The notes beneath the pieces are model-generated. The model did not search any database, was not told where the DNA came from, and was given only the letters and a program-made list of their open reading frames with translations. A stretch of DNA of 64,000 nt. It comes from Thermothielavioides terrestris NRRL 8126 (Eukaryota > Ascomycota > Sordariomycetes > Sordariales > Chaetomiaceae). Below are positions 22,804 through 35,129 of this stretch, one piece after another. The first letter of the stretch is position 1, and the number at the start of each line of letters is the position of its first letter. The stretch is from the NCBI RefSeq assembly GCF_000226115.1, contig NC_016457.1:744001-808000 (forward strand). The letters are read 5' to 3'. The translations under genes and the position numbers were made by a program.

Positions 22804-23395
22804 TGTTTACTTGGGTGTTTGGTGGTGGGCGAGGATGTCAATCATCCCCAGCATTTGTTGCCCCCAGAAGTCAAAAAATACTTGGTGGGGCATGGCGGGG
22901 TAGTTTTGTTAGAGAGAATCCACTCAGTTACTTAGAATGGCGCTGTGCATGCCCGTGTAAGTCGGTCAGGAGGGTTAGGGGATGGAATCGACTAGCGGAT
23001 ACATCTTCACTCCTCCCAGCCCCCAGAGATTCATTTCTAATATATATACTATAGAACTGGGCAGGTAGTGCGATCCTCTATTTAGCTGTAAAACGGGGGT
23101 GTTCCTTAACTAATTGTTACTGCTCTTTACCTATTTGCCTTTGCACTCCTCCTCTTTAGGCTTAATAAATAACTGTTATAGGGTATAGGCCTATTAGTGA
23201 TTTTCGTACTCCCCTCCTATTAGCTTGTATACTTCCTCCCTTGTTCTACCCCTTTTCCTCCTTTCCCTACCTCGCTTATACCCCTATTATACCCCTGTTG
23301 CTACCCCTTTTCCTCCTTTCTGCTCCTTTTACTCTTCTTCTTTCTCTTCCTTTTCTCCTTTCTATTTAGTTACGCTCAAGCTTCCCGTCGTTAAA
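22804..23395. other. promoter of otu2 passing into the RIP-affected tract
   Basis: The first about 230 bp have normal composition and hold the otu2 promoter. From about 23040 the sequence becomes AT-rich, with a pyrimidine-rich stretch at 23150-23380 just before the Helitron frame. The element boundary could not be placed exactly. Confidence 0.4.
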
Positions 23396-26300
23396 ATGCC
23401 TTCTGTTCGACGCCCCCCTAGTTTATAGACTATATTCTATAGTCGTTGTTATTAGTATAAGCTACTTTCTAAGTTTTATACCTATTTTAACGAAGCTCCT
23501 TATACTTCTTATATTTCCTATATTGCTACCTATTATTAGTATTATTGTTCTCTAGCCTATAATACACTATATAATATATAGTATAATGCTATAGAACCTC
23601 TTATTCCAACTAGCTAGTTGCCTTTTATAGGTTACATTACTCTTTTTATTAGTATTTTATAGATTGTTGCTAACCTATATTTAAATAGTGTAACTATTGT
23701 ATTATATAATCTTAGCCTAATAGATGTTGAGTATACTAAGTATAGTATATTATATTAGATAGATAAGCGTCTTAGTATACGTTTATATATCTATTATATC
23801 TTCTTCTTTAGCTAATACTCTTTAGTACTATAGAATTCTATAGCTACGAATCCTATATTTAGCTCCTATTGCCTATAGGGCGACGTTTCTTTCCTACTAA
23901 GCCACTATCTTCTAGACTTCCTTAACTACCTATTGTATATATAAGATCCTTAAAGGTTTTATTTTTATAATTATCTTCGTTGTTATAATTCGGCTTTTAT
24001 ATTTACTTCTATTTTTATAAATTAAACTATATACAATGTTTATAGTAGTAGGCCTATAGATTTTCAAATTTATAGCGCTTTATATTATATTGCTAGCCCT
24101 TTTATAGAGGTGCTTAAAGAGCCTCTTTAGTATACTTAGCTTTTTTTTTATAATCTATAGGCTATTGTTGTATATTGAACTTTCTTCTTTATAGACTTCG
24201 ATTACAATTTTATATTGTATTTTATAGACTTTCTCTATCGATATAACCCCTTTATTTATATCTACTTAATTACGAAAGAGCGCTTTCTTTAGAGCTTAGC
24301 TATATTGTAAATTACGATTATACCTTAGTTGCATTTAGTTGTAGATTATAGCTATAGTTACGACTATCGTTGTAAGAACTTACTAATAGTAGATAAGGTG
24401 GCTATTCTTATTCTAAAGGAGAATTTAAAGCCTAATTTTTACGATATTGTCCTTATACGCTGCTTAGACAACAGCTTTATATAGGCCTAGTATTATATTC
24501 ACCTATATTATCTTGCCTATCTTCTATTGACCTATCTTTTAATGTTTCTATTTAGAGATCTTAGCTTTTACTAGGGCTTATAGCTCTATAATAGCTAAAG
24601 GTAGGGCTATACTTAACTAAGTATTGAGTTTAGACAATAGTATCGATACTTATTATATCTTTATATAGGTTATAGCTAAACGCCTTTCCTTTTTTACTAG
24701 TTGTTCTAGTAGTTTTTAGTGGACCTCTAGGCTATAAGCGATTAGTAAAAGCTATATTAGATTTGTAATAACTAGAAGGAACTATATATAGAACTGTACT
24801 AAGGAGTATAGGACTAGCTACGACTAGGTGATAGCGATACTTACAAGCTTAGGTAGCGAATTGTCCTACTTATAAGCTATATTAGGGGTCTACGCTTTAT
24901 TGCTTAGTGTTATTAGGATTCAATAGCTATTGTCTATAAGCTAGGTTATCCTATTCTATTTATTATAGTTATAGCTAACCTAAACTAGGTAGAGATCTAG
25001 CGAAAGCTTCTTCTAAGCTAGACTATAGCGGACTACTCTAATATTGTTAGCTATATCTTTAAACTTAAGTACTAAACTATCCTTTATAAGCTTTAGTATA
25101 GTAACCTATTTAGTAAGTTTATAGGCATTGTTTAGACTATTAAATACTAAAAGCATAGGCTCCTATATTGTTATATCTTGCTTTTCCTTTTACGAGAGTC
25201 TATACATTTGTTTCTTATATTTGTCAATGTCGACTATATTATCTAGGCTAAGCTTTCAATAGAGGTAGAGGATCCTAATAGCTAGTTGTAGGCTATTATT
25301 GTAAGCAATATAATTTATAGGCTATATAGTTTAGATAACCCTGCCTCTCTTTATATAGTTCGTAACCTATATATAGGGGTTACAAGCTGTTTAAAGCGCT
25401 TTCTAAAGGCGTTTATAGAGGAGACTATTATTCTAGAAAATAAGTATTCTATCTATCGCCGTTGAGACACTAGGTAAACAGTTACTTATAAGGTCAATAG
25501 CTATAAGGTATAACTTAACAACTATTAGGTTGTACTTTATAACCTTTATCTCTTTTATAAGTATGTTGCCTATATTAATATAGAGATTTATATATCTATA
25601 AAGTCTATTAAGTATATATATAAGTATATTTATAAAGGGACTAATTAGTTGATAGTTCAACTCTTTGTAAGTAACTAGCTTAATAAGGTTGATACCTATT
25701 TGCAATGTTGGTATATTAGCTTAGTAGAGGTGGTTATATAGCTCTTTGAATTTTATACTTATTACGAGTTCCCCCCTATTTATTGCCTTTTAGTCTATCT
25801 TAAATATTAGCAATACATTGTTTTCTAGGTAGATAGCACTTCTAAAGAGCTTATAGAAGCGTTAGAACGTAGAACTATAGAGCTAGAAGTATTCTTTACT
25901 TACAACGTAGCCTATAAGGATGTTTATAATATCCTCTATATTAATTTTCTTTTATATTTCGTCTAGGATAAGCGGTTATAGGAGTGGAAACCCTATATCT
26001 ATAGTACTACTATTAGGCGTATATACTACGTTCCTCCTTCTATAGATAAATAGTATTTTCTTTATCTTCTTCTTTGTTTAGTCCTTAGCGCTTAGTCGTT
26101 TATTTATTTATAGACTATAAATAGCTATAAATATTTTATTTTTCGAGCTATATACATTATAGCTAGCTTACTCGACTTTAACTAAAGCTAAATTATATAT
26201 TTCGACGAGGCTATAAACTAGTAAATAGAGTATACCCTTTATAAGCTTTTTACTATTAGCCTCCTTATTAACAATATTATAGACCTAGCAATGCTATAGT

Positions 26301-27964
26301 TATAATTTTATAATTCCTTTTACAATGATCTTCTATACTACCTCGAGTATATTGTAGATATCTCGCTAGACTTAGAAGAACTATATTTCGATTTTAGGCT
26401 CTTTTTATTAAATTAGCTATTAGCTAATAGCGATAAGTGTTTAGCCGACTTTGGTTTACTAGTTGTTCGTTACCACTAGGAGGATATAGAGTAAAACCCT
26501 CTATTATAGGCGAAGCTTAGTTATAACCGTCAATAGTAGAAGGCCCTTTTTATAAGTATTTAATCTCGGTTAAACGTTAGCTAAGTAGCTCTCTTTATAG
26601 AGATTATAGCTATAGTCGACTTATACCCTAAAACGGCCTATTTTTTTATCTAAGGCGTTAATAGGACTAGTAAAACCTTTTTATATCGTTGTTTCTCTTC
26701 TTTCTTCTATTTATAAAGGTATATTGTCCTTTACGTTACTTCTTTTAATATTGTAGCTCTCCTTTTTAATAGCGGCTATACTTCTTATAGCCGTTTTAAG
26801 ATTCTGATCGACATTATAGACGTTAGTACTTACGTAGTCTAGAAGAACATTTAGCTTACAACTCTTTTGCAATGTACTAAGCTTATTATCTAGGACAAGG
26901 TTCTAATATAGTACTACTACTACTTCGAAGCTATAGATCGTATATTGTAAGATATTTGTAACTACGATAGCCTATTTAAAGGAGTTCTAGTTGTATTAGA
27001 GAGGGACTTTATATAAATCTTGCCTATTGTTTATAACGGTGATAGGTGTTATATTGTTTAAGCTTATTTATAGAATTTGCCTATTTAGCCTTAGCTATAG
27101 GTCTAGAGATTAATAGAGAATATATAAGTGTAGAGAGCTAATGCTAACAACTGTACTTTCGTAAGTTGGTTATAGGATCTAAGTTATAATCTTTACTTCT
27201 ATAGCTTTGTTGATCCTTTCCCCTCTTTTATACTTTATTCTATATAGGAGCAGTTAGTTGATTAGGTCTATCCTATATATTTATTTAAATGTACTATAAT
27301 AGACTTAATAGTGTTTATAAGCTAAGCGATTCTTTGCCTTTGCAACGCGATTATAAGTTCTATCAACGTAGCTATTATTTCTTTAGTTTTAGGTTAGGAA
27401 ACTCGATATCTCTTTGTCAACGAGGTGGAAAACCCTTCTAATAGTAAAGATCTTAATGCTCTTATATTGTCTTCTAATTTTTTATTTTCTTTAGACTTTG
27501 CTTCTATTTTACCTATTATTCTAACTTTAAAGGTTAGAGCCCCTATTCTTTTACTTTGAAACCTTAACCCTAGTAGTAGGCTCTACAACGGGACTCGGCT
27601 AGTTATAACTCGGTTTGCTTTGTCTATTATTGAAGGGCGAATTTTAATAGGTAACTTTACTAAGTAGTTGTAGATAATTCTAAAGATTAAGTTAAATTCT
27701 TTAAAGGAGGACTTTCTTTATATTATTGTTTATAGGCAGTTTTTAGTTCGCCTCTACTTTGCAATAACTATTAACAAGTCTTAGAGGTAGTCTTTTTCTT
27801 ATATTAATATCAATTCTTAAAAGCCTATATTTTCTTATAGCTAGTTTTATATAGCTATATCTTAGGTTATAGATGTTTATAATGTTTATATATATTTATC
27901 GGATTTAGAGGGGTAGGGTAGGAAGTTTATAAATATTATATACCTAGAGGTACTAATATTATAA
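23396..27964 (+). pseudogene. Helitron Rep/helicase (RepHel), decayed by RIP
   Basis: One reading frame, from ATG 23396 to TAA 27962-27964 (1523 codons), stays in register throughout and is broken only by stop codons, mostly TAG and TAA at former Gln positions. Landmarks, all in the same frame: a CLQGDVSFLL-type N-terminal Helitron-like domain (about 23870); the Rep nuclease segment FKLKY (25058) with YQKRGL-like and ILLFLLRE-like sequence; KYIYKG (from 25622); a Pif1-type helicase Walker A degraded to GVNRTSKTF (26654); LNPSSRLYNGTRLVI (about 27563) and helicase motif TINKS (27767). Helitrons move by rolling-circle replication using this protein. The copy cannot make it. The length fits a full-size RepHel of about 1500 residues. 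Confidence 0.85.
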
Positions 27965-27965
27965 T

Positions 27966-28240
27966 ATAGTTGTTAAACGCTATTGTAGATTGTTATAGTC
28001 GAGGTATACTATATACTAACTAATGCTTTATATCTGTGTTAAATGCTATTTTAAATTTCTATAGTCTAGGTATATAACGCTATTGTAGCTAAGGTATATA
28101 ATATTATTCTAGATTCCTATAGTTTAGGTATATAACGCTATTGTAGCTAAGGTATACAACGCTATTCTAGATTTCTATATTCTATATATATAACGCTATT
28201 CTAGATTCTTACGCTCTAGGTGTATAATGCTTTGTACCTA
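27966..28240. repeat. degenerate AT-rich minisatellite inside the Helitron tract
   Basis: About five diverged copies of a unit around 50-60 bp long, marked by the recurring words AACGCTATT, CTAGATT and CTAAGGTATA. They lie just after the RepHel stop. The unit borders are blurred by RIP, so the length and copy number are estimates by eye. Confidence 0.55.
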
Positions 28241-29570
28241 TAGCTAGTAAATACGTTTCTCTCCTCTATAGTATATCCTTTATAGACCTGTTAAGTAGAT
28301 TCGTTATAACTTATATTCGCTAATTATATCTCCTTCTTCTATAGTTTGTCTACTATAGATATATTAAATAGGTTAGCTATATCTCTAAGAGCTTTTATAA
28401 AGGTCTACTCTTCTTTTGTAGATAGGTATAGAAAGAGCTTGTGAATAAGCTCGATATAGCGGTTGACGCGTTTAACGGGGCTTGTAAGTTCGCTATATAT
28501 AGCGTAGCGTCTATCCTCCTTTAGGTGACGCGAGCTATAATAGGTAGGCGTAGCAAGGTCATTATTTAATAGGTATATAGCCTTCTCTTTAGCTCTATAA
28601 CGACTATTATAGATAGGGGGTATAAACTTATCTCTTAGAATAGGGTATATAGTAGGAGCTACTATTGTATAGGGAGCAGGCTACGAAAGTATATATAGGT
28701 CGTTGAATTGTTGGGAGCTAATAGAAGATAATACGTCTATTGTAGAGTATAAACGTTTAGAGGAGATAACTACTTTGAGCTTCGACTTACGCTTTATAGA
28801 CGTAGTATAATGTTTATACAATTTAGATGTTGGCTAAGGGGGGAGTAGAGGGGGAGGGGGGGGGGTCAGATCCTTTGTAATATAGTGCTTATAAAGTGTC
28901 TCCAACTCTATTATATATATATTAGCTATAAAGTATATTATAGATATATTAGGAGGACTATATTTATTACTTCCTTTAAAATAGCTATATCTAGTACTAC
29001 TTAAGTTATAGTAGTAGCTAGCGTAGTAGCTATTACCTATATTATTCTACGATATAACGTAGTTTATATATAGGTCTAGACCTTTATTATAATATTTATA
29101 TTTATCGTTATTAGGATCGTTGCCTATAATTTATATTAATAGAGATTCAAGGTTAGTTGTATAGTCGAAGTTGATATTATAATATTTATCTAGGTTATAA
29201 GGATCTATCTATAAGTAGATATTATAGACTACTTATAGGTATATTAGCGTTAGTATCCTATTGTTATTATAGATTACTATATACCTTAAACTTTAATAGG
29301 TCCTATATATACTTTGTAGACTTAGGAAAGTTTTATATAGCCTTAAAGATAATGTCCTTTATAAGGATGTCTACTAGGACCTTTATTTCATTGCCTTCGT
29401 TCCCCTCTCTTTGTACTTCTATAGTTATATCTTTAGCTTCGTTATCTTCCTTTTATACGTCTATCGCTATAGTAGTCGACGTAGGTATAAGCAGCTTATA
29501 AGGGGTATCGCTATATTAGACGTCTTTATCTACTTCGATAGATAGTAGAGGCGAGTCCACTTTGTTATCT
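28216..29570 (-). pseudogene. second RIP-decayed frame, unidentified product
   Basis: Read leftward, the frame from about 29290 to the stop at 28216-28218 stays in register for roughly 1.07 kb, broken only by TAG/TAA. It gives protein-like sequence: an Asn/Tyr-rich part, a polyproline stretch encoded by the G-run at 28838-28866, then KRKSKLKVVISSKRLYSTID, APTIYPILRDKFIPP, YNSRYRAKEKAIYLLNND and LTSPVKRVNRYIELIHK. An acidic block upstream (29570-29300) continues in another frame, so an intron or indel lies near 29300. No known family is recognised. It is tail-to-tail with RepHel inside the same RIP tract and may be cargo or an accessory gene of the element, or a separate repeat. Confidence 0.5.
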
Positions 29571-29830
29571 AAAAGCGTAGGAGGTATCTAATAGTCGTTA
29601 AAAATCGCTATTTATATATAGCGATTAAGCTAGTATATATATAGTTACGTTAATTGACTTAGTTGGCGATATACAATATAGTTATCAAATAGTTTATTTA
29701 GTTGGTTTAGTCGGTGAAGGACCTAGGTTTCTGTCTTCTAGGCGCGACGATTCTACTCCGATACGTAGTCGGCTTCTATATACCCGTTAGACTTGCTCCA
29801 ATCGCCTAGGAAAAGCCTAGAAAAGAGGTA

Positions 29831-30948
29831 ACGGATCAGTAAATGTTTACGAATGCGCTACTAAGCTGAGTTGTAACGGATATACGTAGTTCTATAGGAT
29901 GAATGTCGTATACGTTGGAAAAGGTGGGTGCATAGGTATGGAAAAAGTGGGTGGTTGTAGGAAAAGTGGGTGGTTGTGGCACTGCTAAGAAAAAGGATTG
30001 AAATGGCTGTACGTAGCCTGCGAAGCGGGCTGCCAACCCCTAGTATCCTCTCAACGCCATGAACTCGACAGAGAATCTAAGAAATACTTATCGAACTTAA
30101 ATAGACGCCAGCTTCAAGGCTATACAATCACCGTCACATCCACACCGCACGACAACGACTACACTTCGCGGTCATCACAGCAGATCGAAGGCAACCCAGC
30201 GTGATCTACGATGGAGGCCTGGCACCGACGACATATTGTGAACTACCTATTTCGAGTTCCAGTCCTTGCACGCGGCAGCAGCTCACGACCACCACCGCGC
30301 TGCTGTTTCCCACGCCCCATGGCACGAACACAGTGGCCGGCTCCTGAGAGCCACTACACGAATATAAGAGAGAAAGAAAAGAGCAGAATACAACTAAAAT
30401 ATACAGTTCCAACCAGGAGCACCCGTTCGGAGACGAGCCCCGACAACAAAACAAAGTGGTATCACTGAACAAAAGCGGGCGGCATCAGAAACCCAACGAT
30501 ATACAGAAAACATACCGCGCCCCTTGAAAACGGCGGTTGTTGCTCCTTCCTTCCGCCATCCAGGCATAGTAGCCGGCTTGTGAGGTAAAAAAAAATATAA
30601 GCCTCATGTTTGCCACTGCGTGCGAAAGGAAAATAAACTTTTTGGTGATCATGGAGCGGTGGATCAGACATCCATCTCTTTCTCCGTCCTAATGGGGTAC
30701 ACTGGGAAAGGAAACGGCGGGCGACATGACGTTGACCATGCCGGTCGTTCACAGACAACCGACCTCAATAGGCCCTTTTTGGAATCGGCAACTTGAGTGC
30801 CAAGAAAAACGCATGGACGGAAGGATAGGGAAGCGTCAGTCATGACTGGGACGGTGGCGCGAGCCACTTGATAATTATCTCTTTTTGGAAAGGAGGGAGC
30901 GAAAAGAAGGAGGAAGAGAGCGGGGCGCCTAAAAGGGAGCGGACACCC
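29831..30948. other. intergenic region right of the RIP tract
   Basis: About 1.1 kb. Composition returns to normal by about 29900. It includes the 3' flank of the leftward apsA-like gene. No gene is seen. Confidence 0.45.
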
Positions 30949-33900
30949 TTAGAACCCCTTGAAGGGGTCATCCCTCAGATACCAGTCGTCCAGCTCGTCC
31001 GTGGCGCGCGTGGTTCTGCTGTGGTAGCTGTCGCGCTGGCGGCTGTTGCGGCTGGCCCTGCGGCGGAGCTCCTTGCTGCGGCGGCGCGTGGCGCGGCGGA
31101 AGTCGTCGGGCTGCAGCACCTGTTGCTGATGCTCGTACGACGTCGAGAACTCGTCGAACCGGCCGCTGAACGACAGCGGGCTGATGAAGGCCTCCATGCG
31201 GACGGTGCCGATGGCGTCGAAGAAGTTGTTCTGGACCGGCGCGCTGGGCCGGCTGGACGCCTCCGACGTGCGCATCGAGCCCGTCGCCCACGTCATGCCG
31301 CTCGACCCCGTCACGGCGCTGGCGCCCGCGTTGCTGTAAATATCCGACGACCCGGCTGTCATGATGCTGTTGCCCGCCGTGCTGTTTGTCGACGCGTGGT
31401 ACGCGCCGCCGCTGCCAGCTGGGCCCGAGAAGCCTCGGAAGGAGAGCGGCGGCGGCACGTGGCCGCCCGTGTTGCTCCGCTTGCGCCCGTGCACCGGCAT
31501 GTGCGCCCCCCGGTCGGAGAACCGGGGAATAGCGGGCGGTTCCGCCGCGTCCCGGGACAAGTCGCGGGCGTGGGTTGGGAGCGTGTACACGTCGGGCAGC
31601 GGAGGCGGCCTGTAGGTGGGAACGCTCGGCGGGGCACTGTCCGTCTGCGCGGATTCCGCCGTCACCGGGTCCGATTTGATAACGGCCGTTTTCGCCTTGG
31701 TGAGACGGATTGAGTCTCGGATCGGCCTCCGCTTGGGTTTGGGCAGCTCATACTGGTCGACCAGCGGCTTGGGCTGCGGTACCAAGAGCGCGTCGGGTAT
31801 GGCCTGGTTGGAATGCGCCAGGAATGACAGCGATGTCAGCCAGATATAATGGCGCTCGGCGTTTGTGGCCGTGAACTTCAGCGCCCTCTCTGGCGTCAGG
31901 ATTAGGATGGATCTGTTGAACAGTTGAGTGACGCCCTTCGGCGGCGGATTGTCGTCCTTCACGTCGAGAACCGACTGGATTGTCACTAAATAGGGGTCAG
32001 TTCCCGCGTCCTAATGTCTTCCGGAGGAAGGATGGAAATTTGGCACTTACACTTGCGGCCAGACTTGCCCAACAGCGCGCTTCCCGAAGCCGGCTGCTTG
32101 CTGCTCCAGAGAATCGCACGCTCATACGGCGCAAGCCAGACCCACCTCTTATGGCGATCGTTGCTGTTATCGTCGCCCCCTTTGGAGTCCGGCATGCTAA
32201 ACGATTTGCGTCTGCGCACGTACTTGAACATCCATTCGCCGACCATGGTCTGCGCGATGGCGTCGACTACAGTAGGAGGTTGTTTCGCGCCGCCGCGAGA
32301 TTGGGCGCCCGTGTCTGTCGTGTTGGCCGTGGTTGTGGACGGCTGCGACCTATGCGTCTTGAACCGGTACCCATCCCTCGTCCGCGACGTCATGCTACCG
32401 TTGCTCGGCAGCGGAGGCAGCCGTGGGCTCTCCGGCGCCTCCGTGGACACCGAGAAAGGTGGCGGTGAGCGACTGCCGCGTCGCCGGTACCGCTGGTTCC
32501 GAGGAAGCGCGGCCGCGGAGCGCACTTTGCGAATGCTGTTGGCGCGGTAGTGGCTCCGGCTCGACCCTCGTCTAGGCCAGGCGTCAAAGCCCCTACTCGG
32601 GCTTGCACGGCCGTCACTGGGGGCGCTACTGCTCACTGGTGGCTTCCTCGAGCTGGCCCTCGTAGGGATAGGGAATGGAGGCTCCGACGGATCGGCCAGA
32701 CTCGGGCTCCTGGCCCTTTGGTGTGAGGCGATGCCACTCTGGATCATGGCAGTCCTGCGCATGACACTCGACTTGGTACCAAACATCAGAGACCGTCCGC
32801 CGCGTCTTGAGCCCCTTCTGCCGAAGCCGGCATCACGCATCTCCCGCATCTGGTAGGCAACAGAGTCAACACCCTCAGGACTCTCCAGACCGCGGGCAAA
32901 GAAACGAGCGTTCAACTTTGGCGAGAGCGCGTTCTCGGACGACGTCACGGTTCCCACGGAGTTGCGTTTCGCCCCTCGGCTCGAGTTACTCGGTGGCTTC
33001 GGCGCAGAGAGGGCGGTGCGATATTCCGAGTCGCTTAAGTCAGCATCCATGAATTCATCCGCCTCGTCGGAGCTGTTTCCTTCGAACCCTGCGAATAGGC
33101 TGCTGATCCGCGGCGGCCGCCGCATTGGGGCTTTCTGACTAGACAGTGGGCCGTCGTCGTTGTTGCCCGGATAAGAATCGTGGGCTTCTTCCAAGATTGA
33201 AGACGAAACCATCGGGGGCGACGACGGCACCTCTGACAAGCTCCGCTTGCTATCAAGTCGTCGCGGATTCCGCGGAGGCAGGTTTCCAGGGATCGGTGTG
33301 AACTGCCGGGTATCCTCAGTGGCATAATCTGCGGCACCGTTCGCGGGCGAAGACGGCCTGGATGTGATGGCTGAGGGGTGAAGATGTGGCGGCAACTTGT
33401 CTAATCTCTTGTCGACGCGAATCTCCTCCGTCTGCATGGAAGAAGAGGTAGTTTGCAGGGTGCTCGGCAGATTCACTTGGCAACCGAAATCCTTGCACAG
33501 CTGTGGGAGGCGTGGCTCGCGAGGCGTGCTGGGACGGCTTGTCGGAGGGATGATGCTGATGCTGGGGATGGGCATTGGGAGGCCAAGGAAGGATGGTTGA
33601 AGCGGAGGCGGCAGGTCATCGGTCTGGGTCGAGACGGAAACCATGTCGGGGGCAGCGGCGGGCTTAGGGGTAGGCGGGATCTCTTGGAACGGCGTCTTGG
33701 GCGTCTTCGGGGGACTGAGAGGCTCCTCCACGGTCTGCGACGACCCATTGACCATCAGGTTGTGCAGACCCGGCGTCTTAATGGGAATGGGATGGCCTAC
33801 GTGCACCCGTTTCCTGCGCTGGTTCGCCTCGACCTCGTGGTCAGCACGCGGGGGACTGTCCACATCGAAGGGCCTCTCGGATCGCTGCAGGAACGGCGAC

Positions 33901-35129
33901 GGTTCGGGAGTCGAGGGCTTGATGGGAACGACCTTTGGTGATGGAGGCGGCGAGTACTGAATGCCAGTGTCGACATAGCTGGGCTTGGGTGCAGGCGGCG
34001 GCAACTCGTCATCCTCCTTGATAATCCCGTCTTCGAGCCTTTCCAGCGCTGCAGCATTGAAGGCCAGCTTCCCACGAGAAATGCTGCTGCCCGGTCTCGC
34101 CAAGCTTTCGTTACTCCGGTGCCTGCGGTGTGTCCTGAAGGGAGCGCTCTCTCGGCTGAAGTTTCGCGAGTGTCCCTTCGAGAGGACGCTCTCTCGACCA
34201 CCGTAGTCGCTCTCCTCGTCAAAGCCGCCATCGAAACCCAGCTCGTCAGCCAGCGAGTTGCCGTTAGCCTTGAGGATGCTGTTGGCGGCCGAAAAGCGGA
34301 TGCTGTTTGTCATGCTCATAGTCCTGACACTGGCCGCATCGTTGTCCTTGCCGCCGTCTTCCGCATCACTCTCGGCACCGTTGGCCGCTCCGTTGAGCCC
34401 GCTGGCCTGCGCAGCCTGGAACGCTGCGACCTCGTCGAGGACAACCTTCAACCGGCTTTCAGCGACGTGGATCCTCCGCTCATACTTCCGCTTCTCTTCC
34501 TCCCACTCATCTTTTTCCTTTGCCCACTGCTGGTGCACGCGTTCAGAGTCCTCCTCCTGAGTGCGCAGCTTCTTTTGCGTTGCCTCGAGCCTCTTCTTGG
34601 TCTCGGCAGCCGACTCAATCGCCTCATCGCGCTCTCGCGCGAGTTCGCCAAGCGCCGAGGACGTCCCGCCTTCCAGCAGGGACAATTGCCGCTTCAAAGA
34701 TCGGCTCTCCTTCGTTGTGGACAGGAGGGTGGCCCGCAAAGACTCCGTCTCTTCACGCACGGTTTGCAGCGACGACTCGAGACCCTCGATGATCTTCAGC
34801 TTCTCCTCCTGGTCCCGCCTCAAGGACAGGATCTCGGAGACCAAGCTCGCATGGAGTGTTGGCGTGAAACGGCGCGGGTCCAGGATGCTGATGTTCTCGT
34901 CGGTGCTGACGTCCCTCGAGGACCTCTTGGATCCCCTCTCGCTCTTGTCTCCAGTGCCTGGGGTGGGGGACCGACTTTTGCCCTTCTTTCCGGGAGGCGT
35001 GATCGACCTCGCTGACTTCCGCGAGCCGCGTGAAACGGTGCGCGAGAGAGCCCGGTGGGGAGGTTCAGCGGGGGTCGGCAGGGACGCCACCGGTCCGGTT
35101 GATTCATCTTCCGTTTCCCACACGGCCAT
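30949..35129 (-). CDS. apsA: cortical nuclear-migration anchor ApsA/Num1/Mcp5
   Basis: Two exons, 35129-32051 and 31985-30949, encode 1371 residues. The intron 31986-32050 (65 nt) starts gtaagt and ends tttag. The ATG at 35129 (MAVWETEDES) fits the family N-terminus. Order: a basic, Ser-rich start; a long coiled coil (about 95-245, ILSLRRDQEEKLKIIEGLES onward); a long disordered Pro/Ser region with repeated PPPSP and STQTDD-like patches; then a C-terminal PH domain of the Mcp5/Num1 type split by the intron (TMVGEWMFKYVRRRKSFS ... KRWVWLAPYERAILWSSK ... NAERHYIWLTSLSFLAHS); and a polar tail with YHSRTTRATDELDDW. In yeast and Aspergillus these proteins bind phosphoinositides at the cell cortex and capture dynein to position nuclei and mitochondria. 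The long central repeats of Aspergillus ApsA are absent or much reduced here. Confidence 0.9.

Larger units (their letters stand above)
23040..29830 (+). mobile_element. RIP-mutated Helitron (approximate limits)
   Basis: A tract of about 6.8 kb, far more AT-rich than its flanks and dominated by TA dinucleotides, with codons such as CAG and CAA changed to TAG and TAA. This is the signature of repeat-induced point mutation, the premeiotic defence of Pezizomycotina against duplicated DNA. It contains the degraded Rep/helicase frame of a Helitron (23396-27964), a minisatellite, and a second decayed frame on the other strand. The usual Helitron ends (5' TC, 3' CTRR after a hairpin) could not be identified with confidence. 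Orientation follows the RepHel frame. Confidence 0.8.

Noticed and set aside
25433..25705. 90-residue leftward frame in the RIP tract
   Set aside because: Ile/Tyr/Asn-rich translation of AT-rich DNA, antisense to the RepHel frame.
30868..31713. 281-residue forward open frame
   Set aside because: It is antisense shadow of the apsA PH-domain exon, with an Ala/Arg/Val-biased composition.
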